From positions 1-24,526 of the forward strand of contig CAKUJA010000024.1 of the NCBI GenBank assembly GCA_934661135.1: a stretch of DNA of 24,526 nucleotides, read 5' to 3'. This document shows positions 18,716 through 24,526 of this stretch, in pieces. Numbering within the stretch: the stretch's first letter is position 1; every line of letters begins with the position of its first letter. The position numbers were made by a program, and so were the translations under genes. The stretch is from an uncultured Oscillospiraceae bacterium (GTDB taxonomy: Bacteria > Bacillota > Clostridia > Oscillospirales > Oscillospiraceae). The notes under the pieces are model-generated. The model had not been told where the DNA came from, searched no databases, and saw only the letters and a list, made by a program, of their open reading frames with translations.

Positions 18716-21073
18716 TCATTCTGGTTTAATTTGCTCCATGACAAAGCACTCAAAGATGTCGCCTTCCTTGATGTCGTTGAACTTTTCAATCGACATACCG
18801 CACTCATAGTTCGCGGCGACTTCCTTCACGGAATCCTTGAAGCGCTGAAGCGAACCGAGCTTGCCCTCATGGATGACAACATTGTCGCGCAGCACGCGGA
18901 CAGAGGCGTCGCGCGTGATCTTGCCGTCCTTGACATAGCAACCCGCAATCGTGCCGATGGCGGAGACCTTGTAAGTCTGGCGCACCTCGGCGTGGCCGAT
19001 GATAACCTCGCGGAACTTCGGAGCAAGCATTCCCTTCATAGCGTCGGAGATCTCGTTGATGGCATCGTAGATGACGCGGTACATCCGCATATCGACGTTG
19101 TCGCGCTTGGCCGCAGCCTGCGCGAGGTCGTTCGGGCGGACGTTGAAGCCAATGACGATGGCGTTCGACGTGGAAGCCAGCAGGATGTCGGACTCGTTGA
19201 TCGCGCCGACGCCGGTGTGGATGACGCGGACGCGGACCTCGTCGTTCGAGATCTTCTCGAGCGAGGCCTTCAGCGCCTCGGCAGAGCCCTGCACGTCGGC
19301 CTTGATGATGAGGTTCAGCTCCTTCATCTCGCCCTCCTGCAGCTTGGAGAACAGGCTCTCGAGCGTGACCTTCTGGTTGAGCTTGTTGGCATCGTCCTTG
19401 ATCTTCTGCTTGCGCTGCTCGACGAGCTGGCGCGCCATGCGCTCGTCGGCGACGACGTTGAATTCGTCGCCCGGCGCGGGCACTTCGGCAAGGCCGGTAA
19501 TCTCAACCGGGATGGAGGGGCCGGCGTCCTTGACCTGGAGTCCCTTGTCGTTTGTCATCACACGCACGCGGCCGACGGCCGTGCCCGCAATGATGAGGTC
19601 GCCCTGATGGAGCGTACCGTTCTGGACGAGGAGCGTTGCGATCGGGCCGCGCGCCTTATCCAGCCGTGCCTCGAGCACGCAGCCCTTGCCCGCGCGGTTC
19701 GGATTGGCCTTGAGTTCCTCGACCTCGGCAGTGAGGATGACGGTCTCGAGCAGATCGTCGATGCCCATGCCGGTCTTGGCGGAAATCTTGCAGACCTCGG
19801 TCTCGCCGCCCCACTCCGCGGGCGTCAGGCCATGCTCGGTGAGCTGGGTGAGGATTCTGTCGGGGTTTGCGCCGTGCTTATCCATCTTGTTGACGGCGAC
19901 GATGATCGGAATTTCCGCCGCTTTTGCGTGGTTGATGGCTTCAATGGTCTGCGGCATAATACCGTCGTCCGCAGCTACGACGAGGATGGCGATGTCCGTG
20001 CACATGGCGCCGCGCGCGCGCATCTCGGTAAAGGCCGCGTGACCCGGCGTATCGAGGAAGGTGATCGGCTGACCGTTGACCTGCGTGGTGTAAGCGCCGA
20101 TGTGCTGGGTGATGCCGCCGGCTTCGCCGCTGGCGACATGGGCATTGCGGATATAGTCGAGGAGGCTGGTCTTGCCGTGGTCGACGTGGCCCATAACGAC
20201 CACGACAGGCGGACGGGTGACGAGTTCTTCCGCGGTATCCTCATGGTCGTCGAAGAGCTTTTCTTCGATCGTGACGACGACCTCTTTTTCAACCTTGCAG
20301 CCCATCTCGACGGCGACAAACTCGGCTGTGTCGAAATCGATGGTCTGGTTGACGGTGGCCATGACGCCGTTTTTAATCAGGCACTTCATGACCTCGGCCG
20401 CGGTCTTTTTCATGCGGGAGGCCAGCTCACCGACGGTGATTTCGTCCGGAATTTTGACCACAAGCTGCGCTTTTTTCGCAATTTCAAGCTGCAAACGGCG
20501 CATTTTTTCCTGTTCCTCGGAACGGGACTTCGTGCCGAATTTGCGCGCCTGCTGCTGGCGCTTGTTATTTTTGCTGTTGATTTTCTGCTTGCCGCCCTTG
20601 TAATTCTGCACGCGCTCGGAGACAAGCGCGTCGACGCGGTCGTCGTAGCGGTCGGCGTTAACGGTGACGGCAGAGGTGTCGATGACGCGGCGCTCGCGCT
20701 TGCGTTCCGGCTCCTTCGGCTTGGCCGGCTGCTGCGTCTGTCCGCCAGCCGTGGACGCATTGGACGGTTGCTGCGGCTGCGCTGCGGCAGAACGCTGCGG
20801 CTGGGACGCGGCAGGACGGCCGGATGCCGCCGCGGCAGGCTGCGGCGCGGGTGCGGCAGGCGCAGACCTGGCCGCAAAGACCCGCTCGAGCGAGTCGATC
20901 TGATTCTGCTTGGTAATATAGTCGAAGACCACATTGAGCTGGTCTTCGGTTAAATTTTGGGAGCTGCTTTTCGGTTTGTCATAAAACTTCCCGACGATCT
21001 CGATGACTTCCTTGGCCGGCATCTGAAAATCGTCGGCGACTTCCTTGATCTTCTGCTTGATTTCAATACTCAA
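18716..21073 (-). CDS. infB: Translation initiation factor IF-2
   Basis: This ~785-aa protein has an N-terminal IF2 domain (KIKEVADDFQMPAKEVIEIVGKF), an Ala/Pro/Gln-rich linker (about 68-120), a basic stretch, a second IF2-N (VVKIPDEITVGELASRMKKTAAEVMKCLIKNG), the GTPase domain with GHVDHGKTS (about 295-303), DTPGHAAF and NKMD, and IF2 domains II-IV. It brings initiator tRNA to the 30S subunit. The open frame reaches a GTG at 21082, but that codon lies inside the AGGAGG ribosome-binding site; the TTG at 21073 is about eight bases downstream and gives MSIEIKQKIKEVA, so I place the start there. It follows ylxQ closely. Confidence 0.97.
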   Translation of the reverse strand: MSIEIKQKIKEVADDFQMPAKEVIEIVGKFYDKPKSSSQNLTEDQLNVVFDYITKQNQIDSLERVFAARSAPAAPAPQPAAAASGRPAASQPQRSAAAQPQQPSNASTAGGQTQQPAKPKEPERKRERRVIDTSAVTVNADRYDDRVDALVSERVQNYKGGKQKINSKNNKRQQQARKFGTKSRSEEQEKMRRLQLEIAKKAQLVVKIPDEITVGELASRMKKTAAEVMKCLIKNGVMATVNQTIDFDTAEFVAVEMGCKVEKEVVVTIEEKLFDDHEDTAEELVTRPPVVVVMGHVDHGKTSLLDYIRNAHVASGEAGGITQHIGAYTTQVNGQPITFLDTPGHAAFTEMRARGAMCTDIAILVVAADDGIMPQTIEAINHAKAAEIPIIVAVNKMDKHGANPDRILTQLTEHGLTPAEWGGETEVCKISAKTGMGIDDLLETVILTAEVEELKANPNRAGKGCVLEARLDKARGPIATLLVQNGTLHQGDLIIAGTAVGRVRVMTNDKGLQVKDAGPSIPVEITGLAEVPAPGDEFNVVADERMARQLVEQRKQKIKDDANKLNQKVTLESLFSKLQEGEMKELNLIIKADVQGSAEALKASLEKISNDEVRVRVIHTGVGAINESDILLASTSNAIVIGFNVRPNDLAQAAAKRDNVDMRMYRVIYDAINEISDAMKGMLAPKFREVIIGHAEVRQTYKVSAIGTIAGCYVKDGKITRDASVRVLRDNVVIHEGKLGSLQRFKDSVKEVAANYECGMSIEKFNDIKEGDIFECFVMEQIKPE

Positions 21074-21088
21074 TACAGCCACCTCCTG

Positions 21089-21508
21089 TTATTTCTTCCC
21101 ATGTTTGACGTTGTTCCTGTGGGCCTTCTCCTCTTGCCTGCGTTTTTGCACACGCAAGGTCTGGCGCGTAAGCTCCTGCAGGATGGTCTCGTTCGACTCG
21201 TCCACGCCGAGCGCTTCAACAAACGCCTTGGCCAGCGCGGGATCGAGCACGGCGCAGAGCGCGCACGCATTGCAGCCGAGACCGTTGCCCAGTTCTTCCT
21301 TCGTAAATGCGACCTGCATCCAGGCCGGCTTGCCGCTGCGGCAGAACGACTGCGCGCGGCGGACGGTGTGCTCTCCGGCGTCGGCTGCGACGAGCAGCAG
21401 ACGCGCCTTGCCGCTGCGGCAGGCGATGCCGGCGGGTTCTTCGCCGATGGCAAGGCGGTTGGCCTTGCGGGCAATGCCGAGCAGATGCAGCGCTTTATCC
21501 TTCTCCAT
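21089..21508 (-). CDS. ylxQ: L7Ae/L30e-family ribosomal protein YlxQ
   Basis: This 139-aa protein starts MEKDKALHLLGIARKANRLAIGEE and continues GKARLLLVAADAGEHTVRRAQSFC, the L7Ae/L30e/eL8-like fold of YlxQ. Homologues are L7Ae-family RNA-binding proteins of still unclear role. The C-terminal part (from about 100) is an extension ending in a basic tail (RVQKRRQEEKAHRNNVKHGKK), perhaps RNA contacting. The start at 21508 has GGAGG upstream and overlaps the ylxR end by 14 bases. Location between ylxR and infB is the standard one. Confidence 0.92.
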   Translation of the reverse strand: MEKDKALHLLGIARKANRLAIGEEPAGIACRSGKARLLLVAADAGEHTVRRAQSFCRSGKPAWMQVAFTKEELGNGLGCNACALCAVLDPALAKAFVEALGVDESNETILQELTRQTLRVQKRRQEEKAHRNNVKHGKK

Positions 21509-21770
21509 GCCCCGCCTCCATCTTCTCCACAAGACCGTCGTAGACCGTCTGCGGGATCTGGCAGTCGAAATTGCGCTCGAGCGCCTTGGAGCGGATCGCC
21601 TTTTTCAGGCAGTCCGCATTCTGGCACAGATAGGCGCCGCGGCCGGGAGCCTTGCCCCTGAAGTCCAAAGAGATCTCCCCCTCCGGCGATTTGACGACGC
21701 GCACCAGCTCGCGCTTCGGCCGCATTTCACGGCAGCCGACGCACTGGCGCATCGGAATTTTTTTCTGCAT
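21495..21770 (-). CDS. rnpM: YlxR/RnpM RNA-binding protein
   Basis: This 91-aa YlxR-family protein has MRQCVGCREMRPKRELVRVV, then APGRGAYLCQNADCLKKAI with the conserved GRGAY motif. Family members have been described as RNase P modulators (RnpM) in B. subtilis, binding RNA through the conserved basic surface. It has GGGGG upstream of the ATG and overlaps ylxQ by 14 bases. It lies between nusA and ylxQ, as usual. Confidence 0.95.
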   Translation of the reverse strand: MQKKIPMRQCVGCREMRPKRELVRVVKSPEGEISLDFRGKAPGRGAYLCQNADCLKKAIRSKALERNFDCQIPQTVYDGLVEKMEAGHGEG

Positions 21771-21797
21771 GGCGTTTCCCCCTGCGCTGCGCGCTGC

Positions 21798-22910
21798 TTA
21801 CGCCTGCTCCGCGGCGGGCGCTTCGTCCGGCTGCTCCACAGCTTCCGGCTCTTCAAAATCCTCGGCCTGCGAGGAAGGCTTGATGTCGATCTTATAGCCG
21901 GTCAGACGTGCGGCCAGTCTTGCGTTCTGCCCCTCCTTGCCGATGGCAAGCGAAAGCTGATCGTCCGGGACAATGACGCGGCACGCCTTGCCGAGACCGG
22001 GCAGGAGCGTGACGGAGACGACATCGGCGGGACTGAGCGCGGAGGCCACAAACTGGCAGGGATCCTCTGACCAGACGACGATGTCCATCTTCTCGCCGTG
22101 CAGCTCCTCGACCACCGCGCCGACACGCCCGCCGCGCGGCCCGACGCAGGCGCCGACCGGATCGACATTTTCCTCGGTGGCGTGGACGGCGAGTTTGGTA
22201 CGGGAGCCGGCTTCTCGGGCGATGGACTTGACCTCCACCGCGCCGGAGGCGATTTCGGGAACCTCAAGCTCGAACAGGCGCTTGACGAGACCCGGATGCG
22301 TCCGGGAGACGATAACCTGCGGGCCGCGGTTGCTGCGGCGCACCTCGACGACGTAGACGCGGACGATGTCGCCCTCTTTATAGTGCTCGGTGCGCACCTG
22401 CTCGGAATAGGACAGCAGGGCGTCGGTCTTGTCGTTGCCGCCGCCGATGCGGATGGTCATGTCGCCGGAGGCCGGCTCGATGCGGAGCACCGTGCCGGTG
22501 AGGATTTCGTGCTCCTTGGAGGAGAACGCATCGAACACCATACCGCGTTCGGCTTCACGGATGCCCTGGATAATGACCTGCTTGGCCGTCTGCGCGGCGA
22601 TGCGGCCGAACGCCTGCGTCTTGACGTCGACGTTGACCAGGTCGCCGAGGTCGGCGTGCTTGTTGATTTTCCGCGCTTCATCGAGCGAAATTTCCGTGGC
22701 GGGCGTGATGACGTCGTCGACGACCTCTTTCTGGACGTACATATTCATGTTGCCGTCTTTGACCTCGACAAACACATTATCGGTATAGCCTTCCTTGTCC
22801 TTCTTGTAGGCGGCAACAAGCGCCTGCGTGATCTTCTCGATCATATATTCCTGCGGAATGCCGCGTTCTTTCTCGAGCTGCGCGAGCGCCGCAAAGATCT
22901 CTGCGTTCAT
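21798..22910 (-). CDS. nusA: Transcription termination/antitermination factor NusA
   Basis: This 370-aa protein has the NusA N-terminal domain that contacts RNA polymerase (about 1-125, starting MNAEIFAALAQLEKERGI), an S1 domain (about 134-200, ILTGTVLRIEPASGDMTIRIGG) and two KH domains (GACVGPRGGRVGAVVEEL and LSLAIGKEGQNARLAARLTGYKIDI). A short acidic Ala/Glu/Pro-rich tail follows and the C-terminal acidic repeats of proteobacterial NusA are absent, as is normal for Firmicutes. It stimulates pausing and intrinsic termination. AGGAGG precedes the ATG. It follows rimP by 18 bp. The operon leader carries a terminator of the kind NusA is known to act on. Confidence 0.97.
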   Translation of the reverse strand: MNAEIFAALAQLEKERGIPQEYMIEKITQALVAAYKKDKEGYTDNVFVEVKDGNMNMYVQKEVVDDVITPATEISLDEARKINKHADLGDLVNVDVKTQAFGRIAAQTAKQVIIQGIREAERGMVFDAFSSKEHEILTGTVLRIEPASGDMTIRIGGGNDKTDALLSYSEQVRTEHYKEGDIVRVYVVEVRRSNRGPQVIVSRTHPGLVKRLFELEVPEIASGAVEVKSIAREAGSRTKLAVHATEENVDPVGACVGPRGGRVGAVVEELHGEKMDIVVWSEDPCQFVASALSPADVVSVTLLPGLGKACRVIVPDDQLSLAIGKEGQNARLAARLTGYKIDIKPSSQAEDFEEPEAVEQPDEAPAAEQA

Positions 22911-22928
22911 TTTTCCGGGTTCCTCCTT

Positions 22929-23381
22929 TTAAAATTCGACACGAAGCCGCACCTGCGCGACCTCTGGTTTTTCAAAACGCACTTCGGTTTCCCCCTGCCG
23001 GATGGTGACGGCACCATCTTCGTAGGACACGAGCGTGCCGGCCTGCTCTTTCATGCCGTTCACCGGCTTATAGAGCTTCACGGTAACGGCGCTGCCGAGA
23101 AACTGCGCAAAATCGGACGGGCGCTTGAGCTCCCGCTCAAGTCCTGCGGAGCAGACCTCAAAGCTGTAACTGTCGGGGATGGGGTCCTTCTCGTCGAGAA
23201 TCGGATCGACCGCGCGGGAGATGGCCTCGCAGTCGTTGATGTCGACGCCGCCCTCTTTGTCGATATACAGCCGCAGGAACCAGTCGCCGCCCTCTTTGAC
23301 ATATTCCACATCCCAGAGCGAACAGCCATGCGCCTGTACCACAGGCTCAGCGAACGCCCAGACCTGGTCGGTGATCTTCAC
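22929..23381 (-). CDS. rimP: Ribosome maturation factor RimP
   Basis: This 150-aa protein has the RimP N-terminal domain (VQAHGCSLWDVEYVKEGGDWFLRLYIDKEGGVDINDCEAISRAVDPILD), the ...DSYSFEVCSAGLERELKRPSDF motif and a C-terminal beta-barrel half (VTVKLYKPVNGMKEQAGTLVSYEDGAVTI). RimP assists 30S assembly. The start codon is GTG (23379-23381), preceded by GGAGG at seven bases. It is the first gene of the operon. Confidence 0.96.
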   Translation of the reverse strand: MKITDQVWAFAEPVVQAHGCSLWDVEYVKEGGDWFLRLYIDKEGGVDINDCEAISRAVDPILDEKDPIPDSYSFEVCSAGLERELKRPSDFAQFLGSAVTVKLYKPVNGMKEQAGTLVSYEDGAVTIRQGETEVRFEKPEVAQVRLRVEF

Positions 23382-23401
23382 GGAACTTCCTCCTTTTCAG
23401 C

Positions 23402-23431
23402 AAAAAAGAGCGGGGAAGCATTCCCCACTCT
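23402..23431 (-). terminator. Leader terminator (attenuator) upstream of rimP-nusA
   Basis: On minus, AGAGTGGGGAA-tgc-TTCCCCGCTCT forms an 11-bp stem with one G-U pair and a 3-nt loop, followed by six T. It lies between the promoter and the rimP ribosome-binding site, so polymerase must read through it to express the operon. NusA-stimulated termination in the rimP/ylxS-nusA leader is established for B. subtilis; the same feedback is a natural reading here. Confidence 0.8.
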
Positions 23432-23457
23432 CAAGTTTACACTATCAAGATAGATGC

Positions 23458-23486
23458 ATTATAACACCCCTGTTTGGAAAAAGCAA
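23458..23486 (-). promoter_or_regulatory. Promoter of the rimP-nusA-infB operon
   Basis: On minus, TATAAT (23458-23463) is preceded by TGT, an extended -10, with TTGCTT (23481-23486) 17 bp upstream. The -35 is weak, but the extended -10 makes up for it. The start would lie near 23451, giving a leader of about 70 bases with the attenuator inside it. Confidence 0.75.
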
Positions 23487-23591
23487 GTAAAATCTTTGAA
23501 TTTTTCCGGAAAATTTCGTGTTTTTCCCGCTTTTTTCACTTCCGAAAGGTTTTTCTGAAAAATATCCGGCCGGAAGGCTATAAAATCGGTA

Positions 23592-23615
23592 CAGCATATG
23601 CTATACTAAAGTATA
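23592..23615 (+). promoter_or_regulatory. Promoter of the 230-aa membrane protein gene
   Basis: TATACT (23602-23607) preceded by TGC is an extended -10; the -35 region (TATAAA, 23579-23584) is poor. The -10 overlaps two small palindromes, AGCATATGCT (23592-23601) and TATACT-aa-AGTATA (23602-23615), which could be protein-binding sites. Confidence 0.5.
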
Positions 23616-23642
23616 TTTTCAAGGTAGCACGGAGGAATCCCT

Positions 23643-24335
23643 ATGAAGCAGAGCACAGGCCGGTTCGGCGTCCACTATCTGGCAGTGATTGCCGGTGTTG
23701 TGGGTTATTTTTTCCACGCAACATTCCAGAGCGGCGGCAGCAGGATGCCGCTGATCGTGTTCTCCGTGCTGGTGAGCCTGCTGTTTTTGCTGTCCGCCGC
23801 GGCACTGCGGAAGGACGCGGCCTATGAGGCGGTGTTCCGCGCGTCGAAGCCGGACGCAGTGCTTTCCGTTGCGGGAGCGCTGGCCATCGGCGCGGCAGGC
23901 GGGATGATGATCTCCGGAAGCGTGTTCCAGAAAATTCTGGCGGTTCTGGGCATTCTCGGCGGAATCGGCACGGCGGCCGCCGCAAACAGCCGGGTGCGCG
24001 GAGCGAAGCCGCAGCCGTTTTGGATGATTTTCCCGACGCTGTTTTATGTGGCGACGCTGTTTTACAACTTCCGGCACTGGATGGTAGATCCGGCGATCAT
24101 CGACTATGCGTTTTCGCTGTTCGCACTGATCTGCTTTATGATTGCCAGCTATCAGGCTGCGGCCTTCTGTTTTGACCGCGGCAGCCGGCGGCAGCTCCAG
24201 TTTTTTGCGCTCGGCGGCGTATTTTTCGGATTGACCGCCGCGGCGGGCGGGAGCATCGCAGAGATGCTGCTCTATCTCGGCGGGGCGCTGACAATGCTGG
24301 CGCTGGCGAGACAGGCGGGCACAAAAGTAGAATGA
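23643..24335 (+). CDS. Uncharacterised integral membrane protein, 230 aa
   Basis: I do not recognise the family. The protein is strongly hydrophobic, with about seven likely membrane helices (near 11-25, 36-55, 72-90, 93-110, 126-145, 153-173 and 185-225), separated by short basic or polar loops such as ALRKDAAYEAVFRASKPD and NSRVRGAKPQPF. No enzyme motif or signal peptide is evident. The start is supported by GGAGG seven bases upstream, an extended -10 promoter, and a terminator just after the stop, so it is a single-gene unit divergent from rimP. The codon use is GC-rich and like the neighbours. Long antisense frames over the same DNA are shadows. Confidence 0.8.
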   Translation: MKQSTGRFGVHYLAVIAGVVGYFFHATFQSGGSRMPLIVFSVLVSLLFLLSAAALRKDAAYEAVFRASKPDAVLSVAGALAIGAAGGMMISGSVFQKILAVLGILGGIGTAAAANSRVRGAKPQPFWMIFPTLFYVATLFYNFRHWMVDPAIIDYAFSLFALICFMIASYQAAAFCFDRGSRRQLQFFALGGVFFGLTAAAGGSIAEMLLYLGGALTMLALARQAGTKVE

Positions 24336-24342
24336 GTTTAAG

Positions 24343-24377
24343 ACGTGTGGCGGATTGATTGTCTGCCACACGTTTTT
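24343..24377 (+). terminator. Intrinsic terminator after the 230-aa membrane protein
   Basis: ACGTGTGGC (24343-24351) and GCCACACGT (24365-24373) form a perfect 9-bp stem that can extend by wobble pairs into the loop. TTTTTG and a further T-run follow. It lies 7 bp after the stop codon. Confidence 0.85.
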
Positions 24378-24450
24378 GATTTTTTCTTTCACGATATGGA
24401 AAACGGACGGCATTTTCTTTTCTCCTTCAAAAGAGAAGAACATTAGGGTG

Positions 24451-24526
24451 TAGGGGCGGACGACTTTGCGCAGCCGTTAGCGACGAAGGAGCTTTACGGA
24501 TGCGGCATACCCCTTGCGGGTACTGT
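24451..24526. repeat. Dispersed intergenic repeat, truncated by the window edge
   Basis: The stretch begins GTGTAGGGGCGG near 24449-24460 and has GCGCAGCCGTTAGCGACGAAGG and GGCATACC-ccttgc-GGGTACTGT. It shares GTAGGGGCG, GACGAAGG and a GTAT/ATAC-type inverted pair with the repeat at 18424-18516. It is cut off at the window end, so its boundary is unknown. Confidence 0.5.

Noticed and set aside
18541..18729. Plus-strand 62-aa open frame in the infB-rbfA gap
   Set aside because: It runs through the arms of the long inverted repeat, has no ribosome-binding site and no recognisable content.
18731..20953. Very long plus-strand open frame (740 aa) opposite infB
   Set aside because: It is antisense to a clear infB with intact domains. 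The translation is rich in Asp, Gly, Val, Arg and Leu with no recognisable family, typical of shadow frames in GC-rich coding DNA.
23619..24443. Minus-strand 274-aa open frame opposite the 230-aa membrane protein
   Set aside because: The sense frame has a promoter, ribosome-binding site, membrane helices and terminator. The antisense product is a His/Arg/Gln-rich shadow.
1..24526. CRISPR arrays, tRNA or rRNA genes, transposases, phage genes
   Set aside because: I looked for regularly spaced repeats, tRNA-like cloverleaf signatures and mobile-element proteins on both strands and found none.

Overview
The window looks like chromosomal DNA from a spore-forming, fairly GC-rich clostridium, probably an Oscillospiraceae/Ruminococcaceae-type gut bacterium. 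The grounds are the Gram-positive rimP-nusA-ylxR-ylxQ-infB-rbfA-nrnA-truB-ribF order, the clostridial recJ-relA-dtd-MBL-hemZ order, the spore genes yabP, yabQ and a SpoVB/YabM-type flippase, and short 'GTAGGGGCGG' intergenic repeats. Family assignments come from reading motifs and recalled gene order; no database search was run.

Layout. (1) 1-1554 is an accessory-looking edge: an unassigned, foldable non-coding stretch (1-199), a divergent pair of small genes (a 61-aa protein on minus and a 66-aa Cro/CI-type HTH regulator on plus) around a perfect 10+10 bp operator-like palindrome, and a lone SDR reductase resembling the EF-P 5-aminopentanone reductase YmfI. (2) 1555-14689 is a co-directional minus-strand block read from right to left: recJ, relA, dtd, MBL hydrolase, hemZ, mtaD, spoVB-like flippase, mazG, HU, rqcP, yabP, yabQ, divIC, yabR. 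Most junctions are overlapping or very short. A sigma-A-like promoter lies before recJ and a strong terminator follows yabR. The second half matches the B. subtilis yabM-yabN-rqcP-yabP-yabQ-divIC-yabR order, with HU inserted. (3) 14870-23490 is the translation/RNA operon, also on minus: rimP, nusA, rnpM/ylxR, ylxQ, infB, rbfA, nrnA, truB, ribF and an unknown 115-aa membrane protein. It starts from an extended -10 promoter, passes a leader terminator and ends at a strong terminator. (4) 23570-24377 holds a divergent plus-strand gene for an unknown 230-aa membrane protein with its own terminator, followed by another dispersed repeat at the window edge.

Most genes are housekeeping: initiation factor and ribosome maturation, tRNA pseudouridine, proofreading of D-aminoacyl-tRNA, stringent response, DNA repair, nucleotide sanitation, division and the spore envelope. 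The most interesting signals lie between or across genes: a terminator placed directly against the rqcP ribosome-binding site, a leader terminator before rimP-nusA that fits known NusA autoregulation, a yabQ frame running about 180 bp into divIC next to homopolymer tracts, a 162-bp imperfect hairpin between infB and rbfA, and the small divergent HTH module with its palindrome. I saw no tRNA, rRNA, CRISPR array, transposase or prophage gene. I did not find a clearly new multi-gene system.
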